From assembly GCA_021786375.1 (NCBI GenBank), contig JAJYNL010000014.1, forward strand, positions 1 through 64,000: a stretch of DNA of 64,000 bases. The letters are read 5' to 3'. This document shows positions 10,076 to 20,316 of the stretch, piece after piece; positions within the stretch are counted from its first letter, which is position 1, and each line of letters opens with the position of its first letter. Source of the DNA: Actinomycetes bacterium (GTDB lineage: Bacteria; Actinomycetota; Acidimicrobiia; Acidimicrobiales; Acidimicrobiaceae). Below the pieces are notes generated by a model. It was not told where the DNA came from, ran no database searches, and worked only from the letters and a program-made list of their open reading frames with translations. Position numbers and translations under genes: made by a program.

Positions 10076-10858
10076 TCAGCTGTAGAGGTGCTCAACATCT
10101 CCCGCCGAAACCGAACGGATGCAGGAATCGAGCTCGACAAGCAGATGACCCTGGTTGGAGATGTCAAGCACCTGCCCGCTTATGACCTCGCCATCGCTCA
10201 GCTCGACTCGCACGAAGGCCTCCAGTGTCGCGCAGGCCGCACGGTAGCGCCCAAGAAGATCGGCGAAGGCGGGCGCGAAGGACTCTTGGAGCGGCTCGTA
10301 AGCGCGCTTGAAGCGCCCGAGCAAATCGATGCGCAGCGCGTCGCGCTCGTCGGCGGCCAGGGGGCGTCCCGTGATCTCGCGCAAGGATGTGGCGGGACGG
10401 CCGAGCACCGCCAGGTCACCATGGCCCTGGTTCACGTTAATGCCAACCCCAACGACGACGTAGCGCCCATCATGGGCTTCTCCGGCCTCGGCCAGGATTC
10501 CGGAGATCTTCTCCTTGCCCACGAGCAGGTCATTAGGCCACTTGATGGCAGCGGATATGCCCAACGCCTGCAGGCTCTCCACTGCAGCCAATGACATGGC
10601 GCAGGTGGCGGCGAAGTAGTCGTTGACGGAGAAATTTGGCCGCAATAGGACGGAAAGGAGTATCGAACTCCCCGAGACGTCATCCCAGCTTCGCCCCAGC
10701 CTGCCCTTGCCGGCACTCTGATGGTCGGCCGAAAGCGCCGTTCCCTCAGCCGCGCCGGTCTGGGCCAGCCTCACCAGCTCCGCGTTGGTCGAGGGCACCT
10801 CGTCAAAGTGAGTCAGTGTCCAGCCTCCGCCAAGGTCGGCTCTCGCCAATGTCTCCAT
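10076..10858 (-). CDS. birA: Biotin--[acetyl-CoA-carboxylase] ligase
   Basis: HFDEVPSTNAEL, SAGKGRLGRSWDD, IKWPNDLLVGKEKISGIL, VVGVGINVN. Confidence 0.93.
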   Translation of the reverse strand: METLARADLGGGWTLTHFDEVPSTNAELVRLAQTGAAEGTALSADHQSAGKGRLGRSWDDVSGSSILLSVLLRPNFSVNDYFAATCAMSLAAVESLQALGISAAIKWPNDLLVGKEKISGILAEAGEAHDGRYVVVGVGINVNQGHGDLAVLGRPATSLREITGRPLAADERDALRIDLLGRFKRAYEPLQESFAPAFADLLGRYRAACATLEAFVRVELSDGEVISGQVLDISNQGHLLVELDSCIRSVSAGDVEHLYS

Positions 10859-10911
10859 ACGAGGAAACTTAGACCCTAAAATGAATTGGTCAACCCTCAG
10901 AAAGGACCGGC

Positions 10912-12693
10912 GTGTTCAAGAAGATCCTTGTGGCCAATCGCGGCGAGATTGCCGTACGGGTGATTCGAACCGCCCGAGAGATGGGCATCGCCACCGTAGC
11001 GGTCTACTCGGAGCTCGACCGTGACGCACTGCACGTCCGACTGGCGGACGAGGCCTTCGCTCTTGGCGGCCAGACGGCGGCCGAGAGCTACCTGAACACC
11101 GAGGCGATCCTTGGGGCAATCAAAGCATCAGGCGCTGACGCGGTCCATCCCGGATACGGCTTCTACTCCGAAAACGCCGACTTCGCGCGCGCCATCAACG
11201 AAATCGGCGTCACCTTTATCGGCCCGCCGCCCGAGGCGATCGAGGTGATGGGGGACAAGATCAGCTCGCGAATCGCTGCAGACAAGGCCGGCGTCGAGGG
11301 CGTGCCCGGCACCACGGAAGTGATTCAATCGCCCAACGAAGTCATAGCGTTCGGGAACGAGCACGGCTGGCCGGTGGCGATCAAGGCCGCATATGGCGGA
11401 GGCGGGCGCGGTATGCGCGTCGTCAACGATCCTGAAAGTGCCGCCGCGGCCCTCGAGTCGGCACAAAGGGAGGCCGAAAAGGCCTTCGGCCGCTCCGAGA
11501 GCTATATCGAGCGTTATCTGACCTGGCCCCGGCACATCGAGATGCAGATTTTCGTCGACAACTTCGGCAACGCAGTCTGGCTCGGCGAGCGGGACTGCTC
11601 GAGCCAGCGCCGCCACCAGAAGCTGATCGAGGAGTCCCCTGCTCCCGACTTTCCGGACGCCGTACGCCAGGCTATGGGCGCGGCCGCGGTCAAGGTTGCA
11701 CTTGCATGCGGATACCGCAACGCGGGCACGGTCGAATTCCTTTACCAGGACGGCGAATTTTATTTCCTCGAGATGAACACGCGGCTGCAGGTCGAGCACC
11801 CCGTCACCGAGATGGTCACCTCGATGGACCTAGTGGAGCTGCAGCTCCGCATCGCCGCAGGCGAGCCGCTCGGCTTCACTCAGGAAGAGATCGTCAGGTC
11901 AGGGCACGCCATCGAATGCCGCATCAACGCCGAGAACCCGAATCAAGGCAAGTTCCTGCCTTCGCCAGGCCGCATCACCAGGTTCATCGCCCCGAACGGC
12001 TTCGGAACCCGCCTGGATGCCGGCTATCTCGAGGGCGACACAGTCTCGCAGTACTACGACAACCTCATCGCCAAGTTGGTCGTGTGGGGCAAGGACAGGG
12101 AAGCGGCGAGAAAGCGGATGCTCCGCGCTCTGCGCGAGACCAAGATCGAAGGCGTCGCGACCACCATCCCGGCACATGTCCACATCCTTTCGCACCCAGA
12201 CTTTGCCGCGGCACGACACTCCACCAAGTGGGTGGAGGACGTCGCAGGTCTTGGGGACCTGAAGGTCGACTCGCCCACGCCGGCCGGGGATAACGAGGGC
12301 CCGACCGTCGCGCGCACAGTCCAGGCCGAGGTGAACGGCAAGCGCTTCGACGTGAAGCTCTACCTGCCCGAAGGTTTCGGGGAGGGCGCAGGTGCGCCAA
12401 ACGGGGCTAAGGTAGCTCCCTCCCGGCGCCCGGGGTCCAGCAAGAGCCGGTCACACGCTCACGGCACTGTCTCGGGAGGCTCGGGGCGAATTGCCGTGCC
12501 CATGCAGGGCACCATCGTAAAACTGCTGGTGGCCCAAGGGGACAAGGTGGAAGCCGGCCAGACCGTTTGCGTCCTGGAGGCCATGAAGATGGAGAACGCC
12601 ATTGTCGCCGACAAGTCCGGAGAGGTGACCGAGATAAAGGTGAAGGCCGGGGACACTGTCGGAACCGGGGACGTGGTGGTCGTAATCTCCTAA
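10912..12693 (+). CDS. Acetyl-/propionyl-CoA carboxylase alpha subunit (biotin carboxylase + BCCP)
   Basis: FKKILVANRGEIAVRVIRTAREMGI, HPGYGFYSENADFA; C-terminal biotin site CVLEAMKMENAI. Confidence 0.96.
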   Translation: MFKKILVANRGEIAVRVIRTAREMGIATVAVYSELDRDALHVRLADEAFALGGQTAAESYLNTEAILGAIKASGADAVHPGYGFYSENADFARAINEIGVTFIGPPPEAIEVMGDKISSRIAADKAGVEGVPGTTEVIQSPNEVIAFGNEHGWPVAIKAAYGGGGRGMRVVNDPESAAAALESAQREAEKAFGRSESYIERYLTWPRHIEMQIFVDNFGNAVWLGERDCSSQRRHQKLIEESPAPDFPDAVRQAMGAAAVKVALACGYRNAGTVEFLYQDGEFYFLEMNTRLQVEHPVTEMVTSMDLVELQLRIAAGEPLGFTQEEIVRSGHAIECRINAENPNQGKFLPSPGRITRFIAPNGFGTRLDAGYLEGDTVSQYYDNLIAKLVVWGKDREAARKRMLRALRETKIEGVATTIPAHVHILSHPDFAAARHSTKWVEDVAGLGDLKVDSPTPAGDNEGPTVARTVQAEVNGKRFDVKLYLPEGFGEGAGAPNGAKVAPSRRPGSSKSRSHAHGTVSGGSGRIAVPMQGTIVKLLVAQGDKVEAGQTVCVLEAMKMENAIVADKSGEVTEIKVKAGDTVGTGDVVVVIS

Positions 12694-12775
12694 CGGGGCT
12701 TACGGCTGCCGGCACGAGCCGATTTTCCGCGGTCCTGACGCTGCTTTTCGGCGTCGGCGGATACTGATCCCGCCC

Positions 12776-12815
12776 AAGATCCGGCATGGCCCACCAGCGG
12801 CCAAAGCCGGATCTT
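12776..12815. terminator. Intergenic stem-loop between convergent genes
   Basis: AAGATCCGGC (12776-12785) pairs with GCCGGATCTT (12806-12815); inner TGGCC/GGCCA pairing. Confidence 0.6.
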
Positions 12816-12829
12816 CTGTGGCGGCACCT

Positions 12830-13912
12830 CTAGGGGCACTTGAAGCCTGCGCCGCCCAAATTCACCACGATGTGCCCCTCGCTCTTACCCGGCCGGCTCA
12901 CCGCAGCCCAGGCCGCTGCAGCGGTAGGCTCCACCCACAGGCCCGCTGCCGCCAACCAGTGGCGAGCCTCCCGAACCTCCGCATCTGAAACAACCACCAC
13001 CTCTCCCCCGCTGGCGACGATGGCATCGCGGATCGCACGCGCACGCACCGGCTTCGAGATTGCGATGCCATCCGTATACAGGCCGTGACCAAGCGGCCGG
13101 GCGGGACGGCCGGCCAACGGGGCACAGTTCTCGGATTGGACGGCGACCAAGCGAGGCATCCGGGTCACCAGGCCCGAGTCGACCAGATGAGCAAAGCCCG
13201 CAAACACACCGAGCAGGAGGCTCCCATTGCCCACGGGCATGACCGCCGTTTCGGGAGCGGCTCCGAGCTGTTCGAAGATCTCGAAAGCCCAGCTCCGCGT
13301 GCCCTCCAGAAAGAACGGGTTGTAGGCGTGGCTCGCGTAGTAGCGGCCCTCGTGCCGCGACAAGTCCATCGCCAACTGGCTCGCCCGCTCCCTTGGCCCT
13401 CGTACCAACATTACGGCCGCACCGTAGGCCCTGATCTGGGCAAGTTTCGCCTCCGGAGCTCCCTCGGGCACCACCACGGTTGCCCTCAGGCCCGCACGAG
13501 CGGCGTGCGCTGCCACGGCGGCGGCGGCATTGCCGGAGCTATCCACCACCACCTCCACTGCACCCAATTCGAGCGCGGCCGCGGCAACCGCGGCTGCGCC
13601 GCGATCCTTGAACGAGCCAGTCGGCGAAATGAAGTCGCACTTGGCATGGAGACCGCCCCCCATGGCAACCAGGGGCGTCATTCCCGCTCCGAGATAGGCG
13701 CGCTCCAGCGACCAATCAGCAAGGGCAATTGCTTCCCGGTAACGCGACAAGCCAGGAGCACGCCCTTCCAGAGAGCGTGGCAGCGGGCGCCGCTCTGCCA
13801 CGAGGTCCAGTGGCGAGCCACATTCGCATGCAACCCGGGAAAGCGAGAGTTCGTACTCGGTTGCGCAGGCAGGGCATCGCAAACTGCGGTTCGGCGAGGG
13901 TGAAGTGGGCAT
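12830..13912 (-). CDS. PLP-dependent threonine synthase-like protein
   Basis: Zn-binding CPACATEY..CECG N-terminus; SPTGSFKDRGAAAVAAAALELG PLP lysine motif; VVDSSGNAAAAVAAHAARAG. Confidence 0.85.
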   Translation of the reverse strand: MPTSPSPNRSLRCPACATEYELSLSRVACECGSPLDLVAERRPLPRSLEGRAPGLSRYREAIALADWSLERAYLGAGMTPLVAMGGGLHAKCDFISPTGSFKDRGAAAVAAAALELGAVEVVVDSSGNAAAAVAAHAARAGLRATVVVPEGAPEAKLAQIRAYGAAVMLVRGPRERASQLAMDLSRHEGRYYASHAYNPFFLEGTRSWAFEIFEQLGAAPETAVMPVGNGSLLLGVFAGFAHLVDSGLVTRMPRLVAVQSENCAPLAGRPARPLGHGLYTDGIAISKPVRARAIRDAIVASGGEVVVVSDAEVREARHWLAAAGLWVEPTAAAAWAAVSRPGKSEGHIVVNLGGAGFKCP

Positions 13913-14009
13913 CGAGGTGAGACTCTACCTCCGATGGCCAACCCCGCCCAAGGGAAGTGCTCCGCGCCGTTCTAGGATGCAAGAGTTGCCCGGAGAGACG
14001 AGGTGAACA

Positions 14010-15218
14010 ATGACCACCGACCCCAACACGCGCCTGGAGGCAACGCTGGCTTCAGTGTCGCCCGAACTGCTCCGAATCTCGCACTCGATCCACGCTGAAC
14101 CGGAGCTTGCCTTCGCCGAGCACAAGGCAAGTGAGCTTGCTTCCGGCTTCCTTGCCGCGCGCGGCTTCTCCGTCAAGCGCGGAGTGGCCGGAATGGAGAC
14201 CGCCTTTTCGGCTACCACCGGTGCCGGGGATCTCCACATTGCAATATGCGCCGAATACGATGCGTTACCCGATGTCGGCCATGCCTGCGGGCACAACATC
14301 ATCGCCTCGGCAGCGCTTGGGGCGGGCGCCTTGCTGGCACCGCTGGCATCGGAGCTGGGAGTCAGGGTCACCGTGCTGGGGACTCCCGCAGAAGAAGGCG
14401 GCGGGGGCAAGATTCTCATGATCGAGGACGGCATCTTCGAGGATGTGGACGCGGCGATGATGGTGCACCCGGCTCCTGCGGAGTTCGACCGCATGGCCAC
14501 CATCGCCGCCCAGCACATCGACGTGACCTACAGGGGCAAAGAGGCACACGCCTCCGCCTTCCCGCATCTTGGGATCAACGCCATGGATGCAATGACGGTC
14601 GCACAGGTTTCCATTGGCCTGCTCAGGCAGACTCTGCTACCCGATGAGAGGGTGCACGGCATCGTCACCCACGGCGGAGACGCACCAAACATCATCCCGG
14701 CCAAGGTGACGGCGCGCTATATCGCCCGTGCCGATACCCTTGCACGCCTGGAAAAGCTGATCCCACGAGTCCGCGCCTGCTTCGAAGCCGGGGCCGTGGC
14801 CACCGGCGCGAGCTTGGACTTCACCCTCCCCTTCCCTCCGTACTCGGAACTGATCACCGACGAGGTCATGGCCGAGTGCTGGCGCCGGATCGCAGCGTCG
14901 CGCGGCCGCGAGATGATCGCTGCGGACGAGGCTCACTTGCTGCGAGCCTCCACCGACATGGGCAACGTGTCGATGTCGGTTCCCTCGATTCATCCGCTCT
15001 TATCCATCGACTCCTGGCCCGCCGTCAATCACCAGCCCGAGTTCACCGCGGCTTGCGTCACTGCAGCAGCTGACCGCGCGGTGCTGGATGGGGCCTACGC
15101 AATGGCTGCCCTCGTGGTCGAGATGGCGACGGAAAGCGCGCTCCGCTCCAGGTATGCGAATGGAGCCGCCCGCAAGGAGCTGAGGCAGAAGGTCGCCGGA
15201 GCGGCGAGCAACAGCTGA
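14010..15218 (+). CDS. M20 family amidohydrolase/peptidase
   Basis: ISHSIHAEPELAFAEHKAS, CAEYDALPDVGHACGHNIIASAALGA, GTPAEEGGGGK. Confidence 0.92.
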   Translation: MTTDPNTRLEATLASVSPELLRISHSIHAEPELAFAEHKASELASGFLAARGFSVKRGVAGMETAFSATTGAGDLHIAICAEYDALPDVGHACGHNIIASAALGAGALLAPLASELGVRVTVLGTPAEEGGGGKILMIEDGIFEDVDAAMMVHPAPAEFDRMATIAAQHIDVTYRGKEAHASAFPHLGINAMDAMTVAQVSIGLLRQTLLPDERVHGIVTHGGDAPNIIPAKVTARYIARADTLARLEKLIPRVRACFEAGAVATGASLDFTLPFPPYSELITDEVMAECWRRIAASRGREMIAADEAHLLRASTDMGNVSMSVPSIHPLLSIDSWPAVNHQPEFTAACVTAAADRAVLDGAYAMAALVVEMATESALRSRYANGAARKELRQKVAGAASNS

Positions 15219-15236
15219 CGCCGGAAGAACCCGACC

Positions 15237-16601
15237 CTACTCGGCCGCCTCGGCCAGGGCTTCGGCCAAGGCCGGGTGCACAAGCACCGATTCGGCGATG
15301 TCATCGACCTTCAAGTGGGCGGTGACGGCCACGGCGATGACCGATATCAGTTCGGCCGCGCTGTGGCCAACGATCGAACCTCCCAGGACCACCCCGGTGG
15401 CGGGGTCGGAAATTATCTTCACGAACCCTCTCGCGTCCCCGTCGATCAGCGCACGGGCGTTGGCCGCGAAAGGAACCTTGGTCACTCTAATCTTACGGCC
15501 GGTGGCAAAGGCTTCCGCCTCGGCCAGGCCGACATCGGCGATCTCCGGTTCCGTGAAAATCGCGGAGGCGGCCTTCTCGTAATCGAGGTGGCGGTGAGTG
15601 CGCGAGTCAAGACCCATCACATGCTCCGCAACCTTACGCCCCTGCATCGAAGCGACCGAGGCGAGTGGCAGCTTGCCAGATATGTCGCCTGCCGCATAGA
15701 TATGGCGCAGGTTGGAAACGCAATGATGATCTACGGGAATGTGGCCGGCATGGTCGACAAAGACCCCGGCCTTTTCCAAGCCGATCCCATCGGAGTTCGG
15801 AACCGAACCGATGGCCAAGAGCACGTGGCTGCCTGCGACGACCCGCTGGTCGTCGCAAAGCACTGACACCCCGTCGTCGGTCCGCTCGACGCCCACCGCT
15901 CGCGCCCCTTTGTACAGCCGCACACCCGACTCCAGGAAATCGGCCTCGAGGGTCGCGGCTACCTCGGGGTCCTTCGCCGGCAGTACTTGCTGGCGTGAGA
16001 CGATCAGCGACACTCGCGAGCCCAGGGAACGAAACATGTGGACAAACTCCACGCCGGTAACTCCCGAGCCCACGACAACCAGGTGCTCGGGGATCTCCGG
16101 GGGCGGGTAGGCCTGGCGTGTATTGAGCACCCTGTCACCGTCCACCTGCGCCCATTCGGGAATCCTGGGCCGCGAACCAGTGGACACAAGTATCGCGTCA
16201 GCCTCCACGTGCTCGGTCTCGCCGTCGTGCCTGGCGATCACGACTTCGTGAGGAGAAAGCAGCCTTCCGCTCCCCTCCACCACGCGAACTCCCTGGGACT
16301 CCAATAGCAACAGCGTGGAGGCTGCCAGGCGTTGTGTTATGCCGGTAACGCGATCCTTGATCGCCGCAAGGTCGAGACTCGGAGACAACTGCCTGAGGCC
16401 CATGCGCTCGGCTCGATGAGCCATGGTTAGCACATCGCCCGTGGCGATCATCGCTTTGGATGGTATGCAGTCCCACAGGTTGGCGGCACCGCCGACGATG
16501 TCCCGCTCGATCAAGGTCACCTCAGCGCCCAAGCGCGCACCAAGAGTAGCGGCTTGGATTCCTGCCGGCCCACCGCCCAGAATTACGAATCTCACGGCCA
16601 A
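15237..16601 (-). CDS. NAD(P)H-quinone dehydrogenase, LpdA-like flavoprotein disulfide reductase family member
   Basis: VILGGGPAGIQAATLGARLGAEVTLIERDIVGGAANLWDCIPSKAMIATG; only one Cys at the redox site. Confidence 0.88.
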   Translation of the reverse strand: MAVRFVILGGGPAGIQAATLGARLGAEVTLIERDIVGGAANLWDCIPSKAMIATGDVLTMAHRAERMGLRQLSPSLDLAAIKDRVTGITQRLAASTLLLLESQGVRVVEGSGRLLSPHEVVIARHDGETEHVEADAILVSTGSRPRIPEWAQVDGDRVLNTRQAYPPPEIPEHLVVVGSGVTGVEFVHMFRSLGSRVSLIVSRQQVLPAKDPEVAATLEADFLESGVRLYKGARAVGVERTDDGVSVLCDDQRVVAGSHVLLAIGSVPNSDGIGLEKAGVFVDHAGHIPVDHHCVSNLRHIYAAGDISGKLPLASVASMQGRKVAEHVMGLDSRTHRHLDYEKAASAIFTEPEIADVGLAEAEAFATGRKIRVTKVPFAANARALIDGDARGFVKIISDPATGVVLGGSIVGHSAAELISVIAVAVTAHLKVDDIAESVLVHPALAEALAEAAE

Positions 16602-16604
16602 CGA

Positions 16605-18188
16605 TCAACCCCTGGGCGTGTAGGTGCCGAAAACAGAGCGGAGCGTGTCGGAGACTTCGCCAAGGGTGGCGTAAGCGCGAAGAGCCTCCTTCATGGGATA
16701 AAGAAGATTTCCTCCCTCTCGCGCGGCCGCCTCCAGGTCCGTGAGGCGTGCGGCGACCACCGCGCTGTCGCGTTCCGCCTTGAGCTTCCTGACCCGAGCC
16801 GCCTGCTCCTCTTGCAAAGCGGGATCGATCGGGAATACCTCGGCGTCGGAGCGCTCCTCCTCCTTGAACTGGTTGACACCGACAATGACCTTGTCGCCGG
16901 CGTCGATCGCCTTGGCGTACGCATAGGCCGCCTGCTCGATCTCTTCCTGCATGAAGCCGGATTCGATCGCCGAGACCGCCCCTCCCATGGCGTCGATCCG
17001 ATCCAGGTACTCCCGCGCAAGCTGCTCGACCTCGTTGGTCAGCGACTCGACGAAGTACGATCCGGCGAGGGGGTCGACCGTATCGGTCACCCCGGATTCA
17101 TATCCGATGACCTGCTGGGTGCGCAGTGCGAGTTTTGCTGCGCGCTCGGTGGGAAGCCCCAGGGCCTCGTCGAATCCATTGGTATGCAACGACTGGGTTC
17201 CGCCAAGCACGGCCGCGAGAGCCTGCACGGCCACTCGAATCAGGTTGACCTCCGGCTGCTGCGCCGCCAGCGTCGATCCGCCGGTCTGGGAGTGGAATCG
17301 GAGCAGCAGAGACCGCTTGTCACGGGCCCCGAACCGTTCCGCCATCAGGTGAGCCCAAATACGCCTTGCGGCGCGAAACTTGGCCACCTCCTCGAAGAGA
17401 TTGTTGTGGGCATTCCAGAAGAACGAGAGCCGGGGGGCGAAGTCGTCGACTGCCAACCCCGCCTGCACCGCCGCTTCGACGTATGCGATGGCGTTGGCGA
17501 TAGTGAACGCAATCTCCTGCACCGCCGTCGAGCCCGCCTCGCGAATGTGATATCCCGAGATGGAGATGGTGTTCCAGGATGGCATGCGCTCGTTGCAGTA
17601 GGAGAAGATATCGGTGATGATGCGCATGGAGGGCCGTGGCGGGAAGATGTAAGTACCGCGGGCCACGTACTCCTTCAGGATGTCGTTCTGGATGGTCCCG
17701 CCCAGCTTGTGCGACTCAACACCCTGCTCCTCGGCAACAAGCTCATAAAGGAGCAGCAAAACCGAGGCCGTGGAGTTAATGGTCATCGAGGTGGTCACCT
17801 TGTCGAGCGGGATACCTTCGAGCAGGTCGCGCATGTCGAGCAAAGAGCTAATCGCCACGCCCACCTTGCCGACCTCTCCAGCCGCGCGCGGATGGTCGGA
17901 GTCATAGCCCATCTGCGTCGGGAGGTCAAAGGCACAGGACAAACCGGTCTGGCCCGCCTCGAGCAGGAACTTGAACCGCTGGTTCGTCGCCTTGGCTGTT
18001 CCAAAGCCTGCGTACTGCCTCATGGTCCAAAGGCGGCCCCGGTACATGTTGGGGTACACACCGCGGGTGAAAGGGAACTCGCCCGGCTCCGCCAGCGCAC
18101 GGCCGGGATCGAAACCTTCCAGGTCGGATGGACCGTAGACCTGCCTGATCTCGATGCCTGAGTCAGTCTTGAATTCTCGATCAGCCAT
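16605..18188 (-). CDS. Acyl-CoA mutase large subunit (methylmalonyl-CoA mutase family), no B12-binding domain
   Basis: [68 protein letters not shown] chosen at 18188 (MADREFK). Confidence 0.93.
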   Translation of the reverse strand: MADREFKTDSGIEIRQVYGPSDLEGFDPGRALAEPGEFPFTRGVYPNMYRGRLWTMRQYAGFGTAKATNQRFKFLLEAGQTGLSCAFDLPTQMGYDSDHPRAAGEVGKVGVAISSLLDMRDLLEGIPLDKVTTSMTINSTASVLLLLYELVAEEQGVESHKLGGTIQNDILKEYVARGTYIFPPRPSMRIITDIFSYCNERMPSWNTISISGYHIREAGSTAVQEIAFTIANAIAYVEAAVQAGLAVDDFAPRLSFFWNAHNNLFEEVAKFRAARRIWAHLMAERFGARDKRSLLLRFHSQTGGSTLAAQQPEVNLIRVAVQALAAVLGGTQSLHTNGFDEALGLPTERAAKLALRTQQVIGYESGVTDTVDPLAGSYFVESLTNEVEQLAREYLDRIDAMGGAVSAIESGFMQEEIEQAAYAYAKAIDAGDKVIVGVNQFKEEERSDAEVFPIDPALQEEQAARVRKLKAERDSAVVAARLTDLEAAAREGGNLLYPMKEALRAYATLGEVSDTLRSVFGTYTPRG

Positions 18189-18288
18189 GTAGCGATGATA
18201 CTCGCTCGCCCGGCCGGTCGAAAAAACCCAGCCTCCTGGTCGATGCGCAGCGCCGGATTCCCCAGCCCGTGCCCACCAGCGGCGGTAC

Positions 18289-19473
18289 TCAGCCGACCGG
18301 CGCCTCCAGCGGATGTGGCATGCACAGGTCGTCATACTCCGCAATGACGATCCTGGAGGGATCGATGGCACAAGCCGGGCAGGCAGGGTCCCGGCGAATC
18401 CGGTAAGTGCGGAAGTTCTCCTCCATGGCGTCGTAAGCAAGAATTCTGCCCACGAGCGGATCGCCGAGTCCGAGAATCAGCTTGATGGCCTCCATCGCCT
18501 GAATCGAGCCGACGATGCCCGGTAGTACGCCAAGCACACCGGCCTCGGCACACGATGGGGCGAGCTCCGCCGGAGGAGGCTCGGGAACGAAGCAGCGGTA
18601 GCAGGGGCCGACGTAAGGGTGGAAGACGGTCGCCTGGCCTTCGAAACGGAATATCGATCCGTGCACGACTGGGATGCGCTTGATGAGAGATGCGTCGTTG
18701 ACGAGGTAGCGCGTGGGGAAGTTGTCGGTGCCGTCGACGATCACGTCATAACCGTCGATGATCTCGAGAATATTGTTGGCGCCGAGACGGACGTCGTAGG
18801 TTACGACGTTCACGTCCGGGTTGATGGAGGTGATCGTCTTCTTGGCCGAGTCGACCTTGCGCTCACCGATCCGCTCCATGTTGTGGAGGATCTGACGCTG
18901 GAGATTTGACGCGTCGACCACGTCCATGTCGATGATACCGATTGTCCCTACGCCCGCGGCGGCGAGGTAGAGAGCAGCCGGCGAGCCCAGGCCACCTGCG
19001 CCCAGCAACAACACCTTGGAGTCGAGCAACTTCTTTTGCCCGGCGTCGCCGACCTCAGGCAGAAGCAGGTGACGATGGTAACGATTGCGTTGGTCCGGAG
19101 TGAGCACGGTCGGCTTTGCCCATAGCCTTCCCTCATCCTTCCACCGGTTGAATCCGCCCGCCATGGAGGCTACGTTCTGGTACCCGATCATTTGAAGAGA
19201 GAGAGCGGCCAGAGCCGAACGCACGCCGCCGGCACAGTAGATGACGATGGGCGTCGACTTGTCCAGCACCCGCGCCTCGATCTGGAGTTCCAGGTTCCCG
19301 CGCGGGATGAACATGGCGCCGGGTATTGCACCTTGCTCGAATTCGTCCGCCTCGCGGACGTCCAAAGCGAGCCATCCCCGATCGAACAGTTCCTCGCTCT
19401 CCGCGGTGGAAACTTCCCGTATCTGGTGTTTGACCGAGCCCAGAAGATCCCTGAAACCACTCACCTTGGGCAC
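18289..19473 (-). CDS. Rhodanese (N-term) + MoeB/ThiF adenylyltransferase (C-term) fusion
   Basis: [34 protein letters not shown], then [49 protein letters not shown] start at 19473 inferred. Confidence 0.92.
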   Translation of the reverse strand: MPKVSGFRDLLGSVKHQIREVSTAESEELFDRGWLALDVREADEFEQGAIPGAMFIPRGNLELQIEARVLDKSTPIVIYCAGGVRSALAALSLQMIGYQNVASMAGGFNRWKDEGRLWAKPTVLTPDQRNRYHRHLLLPEVGDAGQKKLLDSKVLLLGAGGLGSPAALYLAAAGVGTIGIIDMDVVDASNLQRQILHNMERIGERKVDSAKKTITSINPDVNVVTYDVRLGANNILEIIDGYDVIVDGTDNFPTRYLVNDASLIKRIPVVHGSIFRFEGQATVFHPYVGPCYRCFVPEPPPAELAPSCAEAGVLGVLPGIVGSIQAMEAIKLILGLGDPLVGRILAYDAMEENFRTYRIRRDPACPACAIDPSRIVIAEYDDLCMPHPLEAPVG

Positions 19474-19622
19474 CTGCCTTTGACGTTCCTGCTTTAGTGA
19501 AACTCTACTCGTTTGGTCAACATTCCTGGCGGCCGCCGGGATGCCCCCAGGACCATTGTGGCGCTTCCCGCGAGTACCTAGCCTGGACCTCAGTTCGCTA
19601 AGCGCACCGAACGAGGTGATAC

Positions 19623-20222
19623 GTGGAGTTTTCCAGACTACTGAAAGCACGACGCATGCATCGGCACTTCCTGCCCGATCCGTTGCCGGCCGAGACGGTC
19701 GCCCGCATTGCGGAAGCAGCCATGCGCGCGCCATCCGCAGGCTTCACTCAAGGAACCCGGCTGTTGGTCTTGAACGAGCAAGCCTCCCTCGAGCGCTTTT
19801 GGGGGGCGGTCGCGTCGCCGAAGTGGCTGGCCGCACCTTCCCGAGCCGGTCTGTCCAACGCTCCTTGCGTGATGGTGCCCTTCCAGAACCGCGAGGCATA
19901 CCTGCACCGATACAGTGCATCCGACAAGGTCTACGCGGGAATCGAAACGGCGGAGGACTTTGCCGCCCCCTTTTGGACCGTCGATGCCGCCTTTGCCGCC
20001 ATGCTGGTGCAGTTGGCCGCGATCGACTCCGGTCTCGGATGTCTTTTCTTCGGGCTCCCACTGGGCGTCGCCGCCCTGAAAAGCGCATTCAACGTCCCTG
20101 CCGCGCTCGAGCCGATCGGAGCCATTGCCATCGGCACGCCCAGCTCAGGAGCCACTTCTCCGTCGGCCGCAAGGAGGTCGCAGCTTCGGGCGGAGTCCGT
20201 CATTAGCTACAATCGCTTCTAG
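19623..20222 (+). CDS. Nitroreductase family protein
   Basis: RRMHRHFLPDPLPAETVARIAEAAMRAPSAGFTQG; late Gly-rich FMN-binding region. Confidence 0.85.
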   Translation: MEFSRLLKARRMHRHFLPDPLPAETVARIAEAAMRAPSAGFTQGTRLLVLNEQASLERFWGAVASPKWLAAPSRAGLSNAPCVMVPFQNREAYLHRYSASDKVYAGIETAEDFAAPFWTVDAAFAAMLVQLAAIDSGLGCLFFGLPLGVAALKSAFNVPAALEPIGAIAIGTPSSGATSPSAARRSQLRAESVISYNRF

Positions 20223-20316
20223 CCGACAAATAACTTCGTTGTTTTTCATTTATTGTCATCTTTCGTGAGTGTGTTTAGCTATATATTCGTCTCATCCAAT
20301 TCAGGAAAGGAGAGAG

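Noticed and set aside
16554-18161. 535-aa plus-strand ORF antisense to the acyl-CoA mutase
   Set aside because: Shadow ORF of a well-conserved enzyme gene; composition is non-protein-like.
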